From Beroe forskalii (Eukaryota > Ctenophora > Nuda > Beroida > Beroidae), in assembly GCA_011033025.1 (NCBI GenBank), contig WFMF01000020.1, positions 620,001-684,000 of the forward strand: 64,000 nt of DNA, written 5' to 3'. How positions within the stretch are numbered: position 1 is the first letter of the stretch; every line of letters begins with the position of its first letter. The translations under genes were made by a program, and so were the position numbers. The notes under the pieces were generated by a model that saw nothing but the letters and a program-made list of their open reading frames with translations, searched no databases and was not told the origin of the DNA. This document shows, in pieces, positions 1-12,600 of the stretch.

Positions 1-383
1 GGAGCCTAGTCATTATCTATGACAATGACGTCACCCAGAAAAATATAATTAAGCGCATCTAGCGCTTTAAGCAGTGAGGTTAGGGTTTTGTTTAGGGTCA
101 GGATTTGTTAGGTTTAGGGTAAGGATTAAGGTTAGGGTTTTGGTTAAAGCAATGGTTAGGTTTAGGATACAGAAAAATTGACGTTTCGATCTGTGACGTC
201 ACTCAGAGCCATTTACATGGGAGACATACCAAAAATCTAAACGTCAATTTTTCTGTATCCTAAACTTAACCATTGCCCTTACCAAAACCCTAAATCGTGA
301 CCCTAACCCAAGTCCTTAAAGCGCTAGGTGCGCTTAACTATATTTTTCTGACTGACGTCTTTATCATAGATAATGAAGAGCCC
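1..383. mobile_element. Foldback/MITE with TTAGGG-like interior
   Basis: Positions 5-70 (TCATTATCTATGA, GACGTCA, CAGAAAAATATA, AGCGCTTTAA) return in reverse complement at 315-380. A nested inverted pair (CAGAAAAATTGACGTTT) lies at 170-262. The stem interior contains degenerate TTAGGG/TTAGGT. The left end may begin outside the window. Confidence 0.7.
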
Positions 384-640
384 AGAGTTATATGGGACAC
401 TAGCCCTTAACCAGGGCCCTGGTTTCGTGCACTGAGTGCGCGGTGCGGCAAGCGCTAAACCAGGTGTCATATCGACTTCCCCTAACCAGAGGTGTCGATA
501 CGCTTCCCGCGCCGCGCAACCAGGGCCCTGATAGTGATAGGGCAACCAGCGCTCTGGTTTCGCGCACGGCGCCCCTGATTAGGGGAAGGCGCCACTGAAT
601 GGCCCCTTCCGCGCGCACAGCCTGTATTTTTAAAAGAAAT
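384..640. other. GC-rich palindromic stretch
   Basis: Contains repeated inverted CCAGGGCCCTGG and GCGCGAAACCAG-like pieces; no gene seen. Confidence 0.35.
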
Positions 641-654
641 ATAAGGCAGACAAC

Positions 655-1025
655 GTCTGGCAGTGATTCCAATGGTGCCATTTAAATGGCACCATACCCA
701 TTAGTGGCACCATTGGAATTATTGCAATCGTCATCGCAATTATATCATTATCACCATTGGCGCCATTTTATTTTTTAATGGTTCCAGTGAGCAGTGGCGC
801 CAATAGAATCATTGGTCATGGTGCAAAAGGTAGTAAATAGAACCAATGGCACCATTTATAAATGGTGCCAAGTCCAATGGCACCATTGGTCCCAATATGA
901 ATAAGTCCAATGGCGCCAAATCAAATGTTTCATTGGTGCCAATGGCATCATTGTCGCTATTTAAAATTAAATGACACCATTGCTCATGCTACCATTGGTG
1001 CCAATGGCACCATTGTTACCATCGC
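655..1025. repeat. TGGCACCATTGGTGCCA satellite
   Basis: Irregular repetition of the palindromic core ATGGTGCCAATGGCACCAT on both strands, with about 15 partial copies. Confidence 0.8.
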
Positions 1026-1225
1026 CATTAGACTTTAGAGGGGAGATCGCCAACAATTAGAAACTCCCCAATTAACAAAATTCAGTTAAACATCGTTCAT
1101 CTGGCCAGTGAATACTGGAGATATATAATATCAATATCACAGTGATTTAATTACATGAATTCACGTTTAATTATATACTGATACAAATTTAGATAACAAT
1201 ACATGAGGCTCATGAATATGAATAT

Positions 1226-1391
1226 GACTATGTCTATGTGGGCTGTACAACATTTCATTTTCATCCAAAGACACTTCATCTCCCTCACCCTGTCCTGACC
1301 CCAACCAATACCATTGGTTGGGGTCAGGACAGGTGAGAGATGAAGTGTCTTGGGATGAAATGTTGTACAGCCCACATAGACATATAGTCAT
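1226..1391. mobile_element. Near-perfect 166-bp palindrome
   Basis: ATGTCTATGTGGGCTGTACA to CCAACCAAT on the left is matched by its reverse complement on the right around a tiny loop near 1309. The arms contain CACTTCATCTC and CATTTCAT, a motif shared with other foldbacks in this window. Confidence 0.8.
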
Positions 1392-2038
1392 AGCCCAAAC
1401 CGTGACACTAACATTTAACACTAACTCTCACCCGGACCCTTACTTTTGCATAGTGATATAGTAGACATATTGCGAGAAAAAACATGAGATGAAATGTCCG
1501 TTCCCCCTATGTCAATGTGCATACAATTAAAATTAAATCTATGTTAATCAAAAAGATTAAAGAAATGCGCTAAACTTGAAGTTGAATTTGAAAGAATTTT
1601 GTTTACATAAGTTCGGGCATAATGATTTGTTGATTTAGGCTTAAACTTCAAGGGCGAGGATCAAAAAATAGTAAAGCATCATAAAAATGCATCATAATGT
1701 CCTGCACTCATCTATCATCTTGATCTATTTCAATGAATTTTACATTCTTAAAGTAAAACGTTCAACCAAAGTAAAAGACTGCTTCCGGCTAGAAAACCCA
1801 TGATGAATGCCTGCTTTTGTTATTGTATTTTGCGGTAGCAGATCGCTCTAAGTCTATTGACGGAGGGCTTGACGCACAATTATGCTGTACTTTTCGATAG
1901 AGTTTTAATCAAAAGCCGGCAAAAGGGGCAGTAAATTTGCGCATCTTTACCATACCAAGCCCTTCGTCGTTATTGAGTGAACTGGAGTCTGCACACATAT
2001 TCGCGTTAAAATGAAAATCATATTCATTAAACATTCTT
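1392..2038. other. AT-rich spacer without recognisable gene
   Basis: Only a single GATGAAATGTCCGTTCCCC motif at about 1490 stands out. Confidence 0.5.
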
Positions 2039-2042
2039 TAGT

Positions 2043-2488
2043 TACCTTATCAGATATAATTATCACGGACATTACTGTCACCCTGAGCACCTCAGCTTGA
2101 ATATTCATCTCCGTGAAAATTTAGTCCGTGATTTTCGTAGGTCCGTGAAAATAAAGTCCAGCATTTCCTCTTAAAATTTCTCCGGTACAGCACAAATTTG
2201 TTGACTTCATAGTTCATCTCTTTAAACGCACAAATGATAAATTCTTCATGAAACTATACTTCTTTTCCATACTTAGTAACTGCAATATGGAAATTTATCA
2301 TTATCATTATCGAAAATATTGAAAAATCTCAAATTCAATATTCAGATCGTGGAAGAAAATGGGGAAAATCGAGCCGGAAATTTCGAATTTTTGTTGAAAA
2401 TTTCAAGTGGCAGGATCAAGCGTGATAATGATATTAATGTCCGCGTGAAGTTTTAGGTCCGTGATAAGAATGTCCGATAAGGTAAATA
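2043..2488. mobile_element. MITE with TACCTTATC termini
   Basis: TACCTTATCAGATATAATTA at the left and the reverse complement of TACCTTATCGGACATTCTTA at the right, both followed by TCACGGAC. GTCCGTGA motifs recur inside. Confidence 0.6.
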
Positions 2489-2569
2489 CTTGAGTGAATT
2501 TCATTTCCTGATCTCAATCTGCAAATTGGCTTTATGTCGAGGTTCGACGCTCCTCTCAAAATTATTAAG

Positions 2570-2965
2570 GCATCTGCATCGTTGACCATCGATCGATCAA
2601 ACCGATCGATTGACAAACGCCAGAAAAGGCCCGCACACTATACAGTGTACACGCGCGGCTGTGCCGGACGTTATTATGTTATTATTGTAACCCATATGTG
2701 TGCAGACCGCTCGATTGAAAAAGGCCTCGATAAAGAAGCGCGAAATTGTGTGCTTTTGACGGAATTTATATAGAAAGTTGAAGCGCGCAGAGGAAATCCG
2801 CGAGTCTTTATCGAGACTTCTGTCAATCGATCGGTATGCACACATATGCGTAATTTTGAAAATGTTAAATTTTTAGTTTTACGATGACGTTCGCGCACAG
2901 CCGTGCGTGTCGATGCGCGAGCACTTGAGCGCGTTTTTGAATCGATCAATGGACACCAATGCCAC
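2570..2965. mobile_element. Imperfect 0.4-kb foldback
   Basis: CATATGTGTGCAGACCGCTC to CGATAAAG at 2692-2742 pairs with 2807-2850 in reverse complement, and GCACAGCC/GGCTGTGC pair further out. No coding potential. Confidence 0.55.
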
Positions 2966-3230
2966 CGCACCTAAACATGTTGCATCAAGGTAAATAGTAG
3001 GTACAAAGACATAAAAAGTTTAAACAAATATAATTAGAGTTTATCTTTCTGATTTCACCATCATACTATTCATACCATCACTTTACTAATACTATTACTA
3101 AATTTCAATTTCAAACAATTGTTGTTTTCCAAAGGGAAATGTCAAAGCTTCCAAGTTCCGAATTCCCGGATATTCCATTGATGAGAGAGTTCAAGGGGCA
3201 AGTGGTATCTATAACTCATGATCAGTACCC
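2966..3230. other. 3' flank of the dynein gene
   Basis: AT-rich sequence. Apart from a probable very short 3' UTR next to the stop codon, nothing is recognised. Confidence 0.5.
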
Positions 3231-3236
3231 TTTATT
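3231..3236 (-). promoter_or_regulatory. AATAAA polyadenylation signal overlapping the dynein stop codon
   Basis: The last codons AAA-TAA followed by AGG create a canonical AATAAA across the stop codon. I see no other AATAAA in the next 200 bases downstream, so the 3' UTR may be only 10-30 nt long. Inferred from sequence only. Confidence 0.45.
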
Positions 3237-3645
3237 TGATATCGCACAGGAGGGCTACACCTCGCATGATCCACTTCTCATCATTGGCTGTGCCGTGCCT
3301 CAGCTGCACGGTAGCTATGAAGGTTAGGTCAGTGCGCCGCGGTTTCTTGTATATCGGACACTCGTAGAGCTTTGAATCGGCCGGGGGCACGGAGTTCTCC
3401 GCGAATATCCGGATGACGGGTAGGGGGGTGGACATGACTTTGGGGGGCGACTCCACCAGCCGGGAGTTCCTGCGGTCCCACCCGGCGCCGTCCAGGAAGA
3501 GACCGTGCACGAAGACGCCCTCCGGGGGCGGCGCCGAGATGTCGTCCTTCGTGTGCTTCGTCATCTCGTTATTGAGCACCACGCCGTCCAGCGCCCAGCC
3601 CTTGTGGGCGCGCGTTACTTCCTGCCTCATCGCCGTCAGGAAACC
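3232..3645 (-). CDS. Dynein exon e18: terminal exon with stop codon
   Basis: 137 codons plus TAA. It starts [20 protein letters not shown] after CCCCCTCTCAG, and ends GVALLCDIK. The family C-terminus is matched throughout ([35 protein letters not shown]). The intron before it is filled with about 49 copies of this exon's own acceptor and first codons. Confidence 0.94.
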   Translation of the reverse strand, partial: GFLTAMRQEVTRAHKGWALDGVVLNNEMTKHTKDDISAPPPEGVFVHGLFLDGAGWDRRNSRLVESPPKVMSTPLPVIRIFAENSVPPADSKLYECPIYKKPRRTDLTFIATVQLRHGTANDEKWIMRGVALLCDIK

Positions 3646-6600
3646 CTGAGAGGGGGTGCTAGGTTAGGTTCTGTGGGAGCGTTACTTCCTGTCTCATCGC
3701 TGTCAGGAAACCCTGAGAGGGGGTGCTAGGTTAGGTTCTGTGGGAGCGTTACTTCCTGTCTCATCGCTGTCAGGAAACCCTGAGAGGGGGTGCTAGGTTA
3801 GGTTCTGTGGGGGAGCGTTAAAACGTTTTCCTGAACTTTCTCATCCTTTGAAAATCAGGATTACCCTGATGGAGGGGGTGTCAGGGGGGGGGGGAAGGTT
3901 GGTTCTGTGAGCGTTACTTCCTGTCTCATCGCTGTCAGGAAACCCTGAGAGGGGGTGCTAGGTTAGGTTCTGTGGGAGCGTTACTTCCTGTCTCATCGCT
4001 GTCAGGAAACCCTGAGAGGGGGTGCTAGGTTAGGTTCTGTGGGAGCGTTACTTCCTGTCTCATCGCTGTCAGGAAACCCTGAGAGGGGTGTTCGGTTAGG
4101 TTCTGTGGGAGCGTTACTTCCTGTCTCATCGCTGTCAGGAAACCCTGAGAGGGGGTGCTAGGTTAGGTTCTGTGGGAGCGTTACTTCCTGTCTCATCGCT
4201 GTCAGGAAACCCTGAGAGGGGGTGTTCGGTTAGGTTCTGTGGGAGCGTTACTTCCTGTCTCATCGCTGTCAGGAAACCCTGAGAGGGGGTGCTAGGTTAG
4301 GTTCTGTGGGAGCGTTACTTCCTGTCTCATCGCTGTCAGGAAACCCTGAGAGGGGTGCTAGGTTAGGTTCTGTGGGAGCGTTACTTCCTGTCTCATCGCT
4401 GTCAGGAAACCCTGAGAGAGGGGGTGTCTCAGGTTAGGGGGGTTCTGTGGGAGCGTTACTTCCTGTCTCATCGCTGTCAGGAAACCCTGAGAGGGGGTGT
4501 TCGGTTAGGTTCTGTGGGAGCGTTACTTCCTGTCTCATCGCTGTCAGGAAACCCTGAGGGGGGGTGTTCGGTTAGGTTCTGTGGGAGCGTTACTTCCTGT
4601 CTCATCGCTGTCAGGAAACCCTGAGAGGGGGTGCTAGGTTAGGTTCTGTGGGAGCGTTACTTCCTGTCTCATCGCTGTCAGGAAACCCTGAGAGGGGTGC
4701 TAGGTTAGGTTCTGTGGGAGCGTTACTTCCTGTCTCATCGCTGTCAGGAAACCCTGAGAGGGGGTGCTAGGTTAGGTTCTGTGGGAGCGTTACTTCCTGT
4801 CTCATCGCTGTCAGGAAACCCTGAGGGGGGTGCTAGGTTAGGTTCTGTGGGAGCGTTACTTCCTGTCTCATCGCTGTCATCGTCAGGAAACCCTGAGGGG
4901 GCTAGGTTAGGTTCTGTCGGGGAAACCCGTTACTTCCTGTCTCATCGCTGTCAGGAAACCCTGAGAGGGGGTGCTAGGTTAGGTTCTGTGGGAGCGTTAC
5001 TTCCTGTCTCATCGCTGTCAGGAAACCCTGAGAGGGGGTGCTAGGTTAGGTTCTGTGGGAGCGTTACTTCCTGTCTCATCGCTGTCAGGAAACCCTGAGA
5101 GGGGGTGTTCGGTTAGGTTCTGTGGGAGCGTTACTTCCTGTCTCATCGCTGTCAGGATACCCTGAGAGGGGGTGCTAGGTTAGGTTCTGTGAGAGCGTTA
5201 CTTCCTGTCTCATCGCCGTCAGGAAATCCTGAGAGGGGATGTTAGGTTAGGTTCTGTGGGAGCGTTACTTCCTGTCTCATCGCCGTCAGGATACCCTGAG
5301 AGGGGTGCTAGGTTAGGTTCTGTGGGAGCGTTACTTCCTGTCTCATCGCTGTCAGGAAACCCTGAGAGGGGGTGCTAGGTTAGGTTCTGTGGGAGCGTTA
5401 CTTCCTGTCTCATCGCTGTCAGGAAACCCTGAGAGAGGGGGTGCTAGGTTAGGTTCTGTGGGAGCGTTACTTCCTGTCTCATCGCTGTCAGGAAACCCTG
5501 AGAGGGGGTGCTAGGTTAGGTTCTGTGGGAGCGTTACTTCCTGTCTCATCGCCGTCAGGAAACCCTGAGAGGGGGTGCTAGGTTAGGTTCTGTGGGAGCG
5601 TTACTTCCTGTCTCATCGCTGTCAGGAAACCCTGAGAGGGGGTGCTAGGTTAGGTTCTGTGGGAGCGTTACTTCCTGTCTCATCGCTGTCAGGAAACCCT
5701 GAGAGGGGGTGCTAGGTTAGGTTCTGTGGGAGCGTTACTTCCTGTCTCATCGCTGTCAGGAAACCCTGAGAGGGGGTGCTAGGTTAGGTTCTGTGGGAGC
5801 GTTACTTCCTGTCTCATCGCCGTCAGGAAACCCTGAGAGGGGGTGTTCGGTTAGGTTCTGTGGGCGCGTTACTTCCTGTCTCATCGCTGTCAGGAAACCC
5901 TGAGAGGGGGTGCTAGGTTAGGTTCTGTGGGAGCGTTACTTCCTGTCTCATCGCTGTCAGGAAACCCTGAGAGGGGGGTGCTAGGTTAGGTTCTGTGGGA
6001 GCGTTACTTCCTGTCTCATCGCCGTCAGGAAACCCTGAGAGGGGGGTGCTAGGTTAGGTTCTGTGGGAGCGTTACTTCCTGTCTCATCGCCGTCAGGAAA
6101 CCCTGAGAGGGGGTGCTAGGTTAGGTTCTGTGGGAGCGTTACTTCCTGTCTCATCGCTGTCAGGAAATCATGAGGGGGGTGTTCGGTTAGGTTCTGTGGG
6201 AGCGTTACTTCCTGTCTCATCGCTGACAGGAAACCCTGAGAGGGGGTGTTAGGTTAGGTTCTGTGGGAGCGTTACTTCCTGTCTCATCGCTGTCAGGAAA
6301 CCCTGAGAGGGGGTGCTAGGTTAGGTTCTGTGGGAGCGTTACTTCCTGCCTCATCGCTGTCAGGATACCCTGAGAGGGGGTGCTAGGTTAGGTTCTGTGG
6401 GAGCGTTACTTCCTGTCTCATCGCTGTCAGGAAACCCTGAGAGGGGGTGCTAGGTTAGGTTCTGTGGGAGCGTTACTTCCTGTCTCATCGCCGTCAGGAA
6501 ACCCTGAGAGGGGGTGCTAGGTTAGGTTCTGTGGGAGCGTTACTTCCTGCCTCATCGCCGTCAGGAAACCCTGAGAGGGGGTGCTAGGTTAGGTTCTGTG

Positions 6601-9600
6601 GGAGCGTTACTTCCTGTCTCATCGCTGTCAGGATACCCTGAGAGGGGGTGCTAGGTTAGGTTCTGTGAGAGCGTTACTTCCTGTCTCATCGCTGTCAGGA
6701 AACCCTGAGAGGGGGTGTTCGGTTAGGTTCTGTGGGAGCGTTACTTCCTGTCTCATCGCCGTCAGGAAACCCTGAGAGGGGGTGCTAGGTTAGGTTCTGT
6801 GGGTGCGTTACTTCCTGCCTCATCGCTGTCAGGATACCCTGAGAGGGGGTGCTAGGTTAGGTTCTGTGGGAGCGTTACTTCCTGTCTCATCGCTGTCAGG
6901 AAACCCTGAGAGGGGGTGCTAGGTTAGGTTCTGTGGCTAATACTGGGCATTTATTATCATAGAAGTATAGCACCAGCCGAACGGCCGACAATGTAACATG
7001 ATAAATTATCATAATATCATAATCATACGAAGATTTTATAGTCACCTGAGGATTGAAGAACCCAGTCATCCAGAAGACATTAGGTCTGCCGTAGAAGCAC
7101 CAAGAGTGGAACTGTGCGTTACGCTCGATGAGTTCCGTGAACCAGAAGCCGATAGTGCTGCTGTCCCAGCTGATCCGGCTCCAGAACGGCGGCACTTTGG
7201 CATCGTAGATATTATCCAGCGCTTCCCGGAGCTTCTCGCTCATGATAATCGTCCCTTCGATTGCTAACTTCAGATCTGTTAGTGTGGTTCTTACACACGT
7301 TATCACCCGTTGCATCCGATCTATCTCTTGCTTGAGGAAGATGTTCATGGAGGACAGTGCTCCCATTTCATTGATTTTCTCCTTCACTTGGTGCGCCACG
7401 TAGTCTTGTGGTAGTTTCGAGAGCATGTCGTCTGCCATCTTGAAGACGATGCTCTCCCTGGTTTCCCCCATCCCGGCGCTGCTCTCCTTGGGCTGGATGT
7501 TGAGGATGGTGTCGAGTATGTCCCGTGCTGTCTTAGCCTGGTAGGTGATGTTAGCGTTGGGGTGCAGCCCCAGTACCTCCGGGGAGTCCACCGGGGGGAG
7601 CTTCTCAATGAAGTCCAGGTGCTGCTGGACCGTCTTACACGCGGGGATGGTGTAAGGCTTCCCTGCCTCCGCGTTACTCCCGCTAGGACAGAAGAACTGG
7701 AAGCCCTGCGCGAACATCTCATCCCTGAACCACGCCTTGCAGAAGGTCTTGAGCAGTCTCTTGTCCATGTCGTCTGTCACCCTGCCCCCGTACTGCACCT
7801 CCCCTATCATGTACCGCACCGTGCTCCAGTTCACTCCGTGCCGCGGATCCATGTCATCCAGATGGTTCTGCAGGAACTGGATCGAAGCAGCCAGGTCCGC
7901 CTGATTGAACTCGTACGGGATGTTCCAGCCCAGCGGACCGAACTTCCGCCGCTCCTGCACCACCGTGTGCAGCATTGCTACTGTGTACAGCATGGGCTTC
8001 CACTGGGGCATGTTGGTGATGTCCAGCTGGTCTTGGGTCACGCCGTTGTAGGTCCTCTTGACCCCCGCCTTGACCCCCTGCGGGGGCTCGTTGGTGTACT
8101 TGAGTCCCACCTGGAGGAGATTTATGGGGAAGTGAGGGTGCCCCTCCGTCGTGAGCCACAGTCTGAACGTCTCGTGGACAGGGCCAGGGGGCTCCGTGAT
8201 GGTTTGCAGCAACTCGTCCATGAAGTTGAGGCCCAAGTGGCAGTTCTGAAGCAGGACCCAGCCCCCGTGGGTCATTGACTGAGTGAGGAGGCGTCGGGCG
8301 TGTATCTCCTGTCCTTGGCCCATGGACACCGGCTTGCAGTCAACTTTCAGCTTTTTGGCAAGTGTGTCAATCTGAGCGCTAGGGTCGGAGCCCATGCTGA
8401 GGAAGCAGATAAGGGGAGTCTTAGGGTCGCTCTCTCCCCACATGGCCTCGAAGTTCAGGATCACTCCGTCAGCGAACTTCTGCCCCAGTGCGTCCACAAC
8501 GAAAGTCCGGGCCTGGGCCAGGGTGCGGTCCGGGCACCAGGATCTGACCAGGAGCAGCCTCTTGAAGATGTCCAGAGAGTTCTGGTATCCGTCAGGAATG
8601 TTTCCTTCCTCCGGCGCGTCACTGTCATACCACTGCTTCCACTGCTTCTCATTCCGCCTGAGGGCAGGAGGTTTGTGAAGGAAATCATGAACAATGGAAG
8701 ATAACGAGGAATGTATGGTCAGCAGCTGATCTAGTAAGGAGCAACGATGATTTGGCTTTTTGGAAATTCGTTGAAAGAACTTGGGTATTTTGTTACATTT
8801 TTGAAACGATCCATAATTGCAACGTGATCTTAAACCGAATAATCAATATTGGGTGAGGCCTACAGCGATAACTATTTTAAATTTTTGAAGCGCCAACTCA
8901 CGTGACTTGGGAGAGAATTTCAGAAAACTGGGGAATCTTGGAGAGTTCCACGAGATTGAGCCATGTCATGTCTGATATCCAGTTACTCTTCGGCTTAGGA
9001 GGGCATGTCTTGAGGTCCAAGGCTGCACCACCTGCAGAAGGGAAACCGAAAAGTAGAAACAAACTGGAGAAACCCCAAAGAATATAAAACTTCATATTCT
9101 TCAATGCTCATCACATAATACATCATATCAGTGAACAGCATTACATTAGAATCACGATTCTAAAGGTTTAAAGCAGCCATCCATCACGCATCTCTCCCCC
9201 TTCTCCCCGTACCTTTGATGAAAGTCATGAACTCGTTGGGTTTGATCCTATTGCTCTGGAGGCATATCTTGAGGGTTAGTAGAAGGGTGTAGAGGAACTT
9301 GTGCTCCTCGTACAAGCCCCGCACTTGGTACTTCCACACTTCATACGTCAGGTAGTCGATGATGTTAGTGATCCGCTTACTCGTGATCGGAGACTTGTCA
9401 GACCTGGATTACGAGAATAGTGTTGAGAAAACGGGTAAAAGTGGTGAAATTGTGCGCGGCTGAAGATGGAACAAAGGAACATGACTCCTCACATTCCCTC
9501 ACGGGGAGACAAGGGTAAAGGTTCCAGTTAAGTATATCAACTGTCAAGTTGTTTATGTTGTAGAGGACAGATATCTGGAGGTCCTGAAGGGAACTGCAAG

Positions 9601-12600
9601 ATCCCTGATAAACTGCAAAGTTTCTCAAAATTAAGGATTTATTGAGTTGCTAGATCAATTCCGAAAAACCCATCAAAAAATTGTCATAACATGCATTTGA
9701 GAATAAAAAAGACTAGGACCAATGAACCTTCAATTCATCATGAAGTAATAAGGAAGGCGCCCATTATAATTGGACATGTTTGGTTGGAACATTTCACGCG
9801 TACATCATTATCTAATCTGCATATAATCTCGATATTGCTATAAAAATATCATGGGGACTGGGGAGTCATATGATTAATTGGACCAGGGTTTTATGTTGTG
9901 CCGCAAAAACATTCTGAATAGCTGAATAGCTGAATGTTCTGTAGTTTTAGTCACGCTCGTGCAGCTTTCTATCAAACCGCAACAGTTTTATAATTGCTAC
10001 ATTTTCAATACTGCTTCACAAACAGGTAGCAATTCGCTTAAAGCAAATCAATTTGATAAATTTAGAACTATTTCACTCGAATTTTATGCTTTGACCCTAA
10101 TCATCGTGATTCGGGTTCAGTAAACAAACAGCGGTGGCAAGAATTAAAACCTAAGTACTGCGATAGGATATGTCATTGAAATCAAATCAAGGCCCTTGAT
10201 TCAAGGGCCTCATAGACTGATTGGAATCTAATCAACGCGTGTAATTGGGTTCCAATTAACGCGCGTGATTCGGATTGTAAGCCAGTAAACAAGACAGGTC
10301 CTCAGGACTATAATATAACAAGTTTAATACACAGCTCACTTTTCCATGGAGTCATCGAACAGCGCCAGGAATTGGCGGATGCTGGTCTGGTACATCACGT
10401 TCACGTAGCTCATCTCCACGATAAGGAAGTAGAGGATGCTGCCCCGGCAGGCTACCGGTCGGAACTCCTCCCTGGCAGAGTTGATCTTAACTTCCGTTTC
10501 TGCTGCAGTCACCAACTTGTGTTTCACCTGTAGAGAAGAGGAGGTAAGGGGAGTGAAGACACAGGGAGAGGAGTTGAAGGGGGGGGATAACTGGGGTATT
10601 TCAATTTCAACGCACTGTTATTACTATCACAAAAACCGTTCGGTGGTTGGCGTAGTAAGACCCTTCTCGAGGGAGGGTGGAAGGGATGGTGTGAAGGGTA
10701 CAGAAACACATACAGAGAACTGACAGAGAGGCATTTCATGATATCATGAAATTTCATGATATGTTTGAAGTTATCTAACTTATTATTTCCCTTGTTTACA
10801 TCTTATGACTGAGTAACCAACCTCCTCGGAAGTGATCTTGGTGACATTGAGCACTTCGATGAGTGATTCGTCGTCAACGAGCGGACCCTGAATGCTGGTT
10901 AGCTTGAAGAGGAGGTTCTCTTCTAGCTCATCCATCTTCCGTTTGTTGGAAGTTACATCCTGGAATGAGATGGGGGTTAGTATCATGAGGAGAGTCATGA
11001 TAATTACCTGGAAAAGGGTGGGTATGAGTCATGAGGAGGGTCATGGACAGCTCTCGCAGGGTCAAGTGCCAATGAATTGACAACTGATCCCAAGAGAAAA
11101 GCACTCTGCTGAATTGCTTGACAGCAACGCTACTGGGTAGATCAGAAGTAGTAGTTCGTACCTCTATCAAGTTAGTCCTCTCCTTCTCGAGCTCTCCCTT
11201 CTCCTTCAGGATGACAATACCCAGCAACTGGTCCTCCAGACCTTTCAGGGTCACCGTGAAGTCGATGATGCTGGTCCGGGCTGAGATCTCGGGCGTGTAC
11301 GCAGGGTTAGCTAGCTTTGTCGTGATGTAGATACGGAACCCAGACATTACGTCTAACTCTTTGTCTCCCACTTTCACCTGGTAGGAGGAGGAAGCATTAC
11401 TTCTCAAAACGGACTGATGTAGTGCACACTTATTAGAAATATAGTGTAGGATTCAGGTCAATGTCAGAAGTATGATTTCGAATGGTTGATGAGAAGGACT
11501 GGTTCACTAAAAATGTTTACTAGACATGTTTGGAAGGGCACATCATAAACCAGGTTACAAACCTTCAGAGTTTTTCCACTCTTGATAAAGTTCTTCTCCA
11601 GGACATTGTCCAGAACTGGGTCGAGCTCCTCGGCTGCGGCAATACTTGCCTCAGTATTCATATATAGCTTTAATAAAACTGGCAACTTTATTCATATTTT
11701 TGTTGAAATTGAACACATCTGGATTAGGTACTGCACTGGCATATGGCATCCCTAATAAGATGAAAAGATACCACGTTACTCACCAACATCCTCAATCATG
11801 AGAGGCCTCCCCTGCGAGAGACAATCCTCCAGATGACTTCGGAAGTACTTGTGGTTCAGGGAGGTCACCTGAACGTGTTCACAGTTAGTGGGTTCACCTG
11901 TTTGTTGGATTAGAAAATTAGAAATGATACTTCATATAATCACAACTCATCATAAAGTTCAATGAAAGTTAAATCAGCTTCAGCCATTCGCAAGAATCTC
12001 AGGCATGTCATCTGCATTAGGGCATTGTATCATGTCGTACAAGAGCTTCAAACTAATCAGTATGAGGTCTGCAATAGTTCATGCACCCGAAGTATCAAGA
12101 CGACTGGCAATGGATTCACCTTACGAGGAATATGTATATGGTGAGAAATTTGGGATATAAATGAAAAATCATTTTATTTTCTCACTACCAAAACTTTTCT
12201 TTCCCATGATGATGGTGCTAGATTTGCAGATTTTTGATAAAAATAACCACCAAAGAAAAATGTTTAACACTGCTGTCACCGGTCATGCATATTCCTCGTA
12301 AGCTCGTAAGATGGCTTGATTGGAAGGCAAACCGTGATTTCAATGTTTCTTCTTCTGCTAAATGTTAAACAGCTTGGATAAATCATGAAGATCAATCTGC
12401 CAGTTGTGCGTGAGTGAGATTTAATGCTTCAATTAAGGATAGAAGAGCTTAGAAATCTTATCTTTATATTTAGAATCATACTCCCCGCATAGGAACATAA
12501 TGTGATAGTGCTGTTTTTAATTTGTCAAGAGATAACAGTCGGGGTGCAAAAGTTAATAAATTCTCAGATAACAGCAGTAATGTCATTGTAAAGATTCTAA

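Noticed and set aside
3600..6935. CRISPR-like regular array
   Set aside because: Units are contiguous without unique spacers, and the setting is a eukaryotic intron.
7562..8278. 238-codon plus-strand open frame
   Set aside because: It is the antisense of GC-rich dynein exon e17, whose minus-strand product is clearly conserved.
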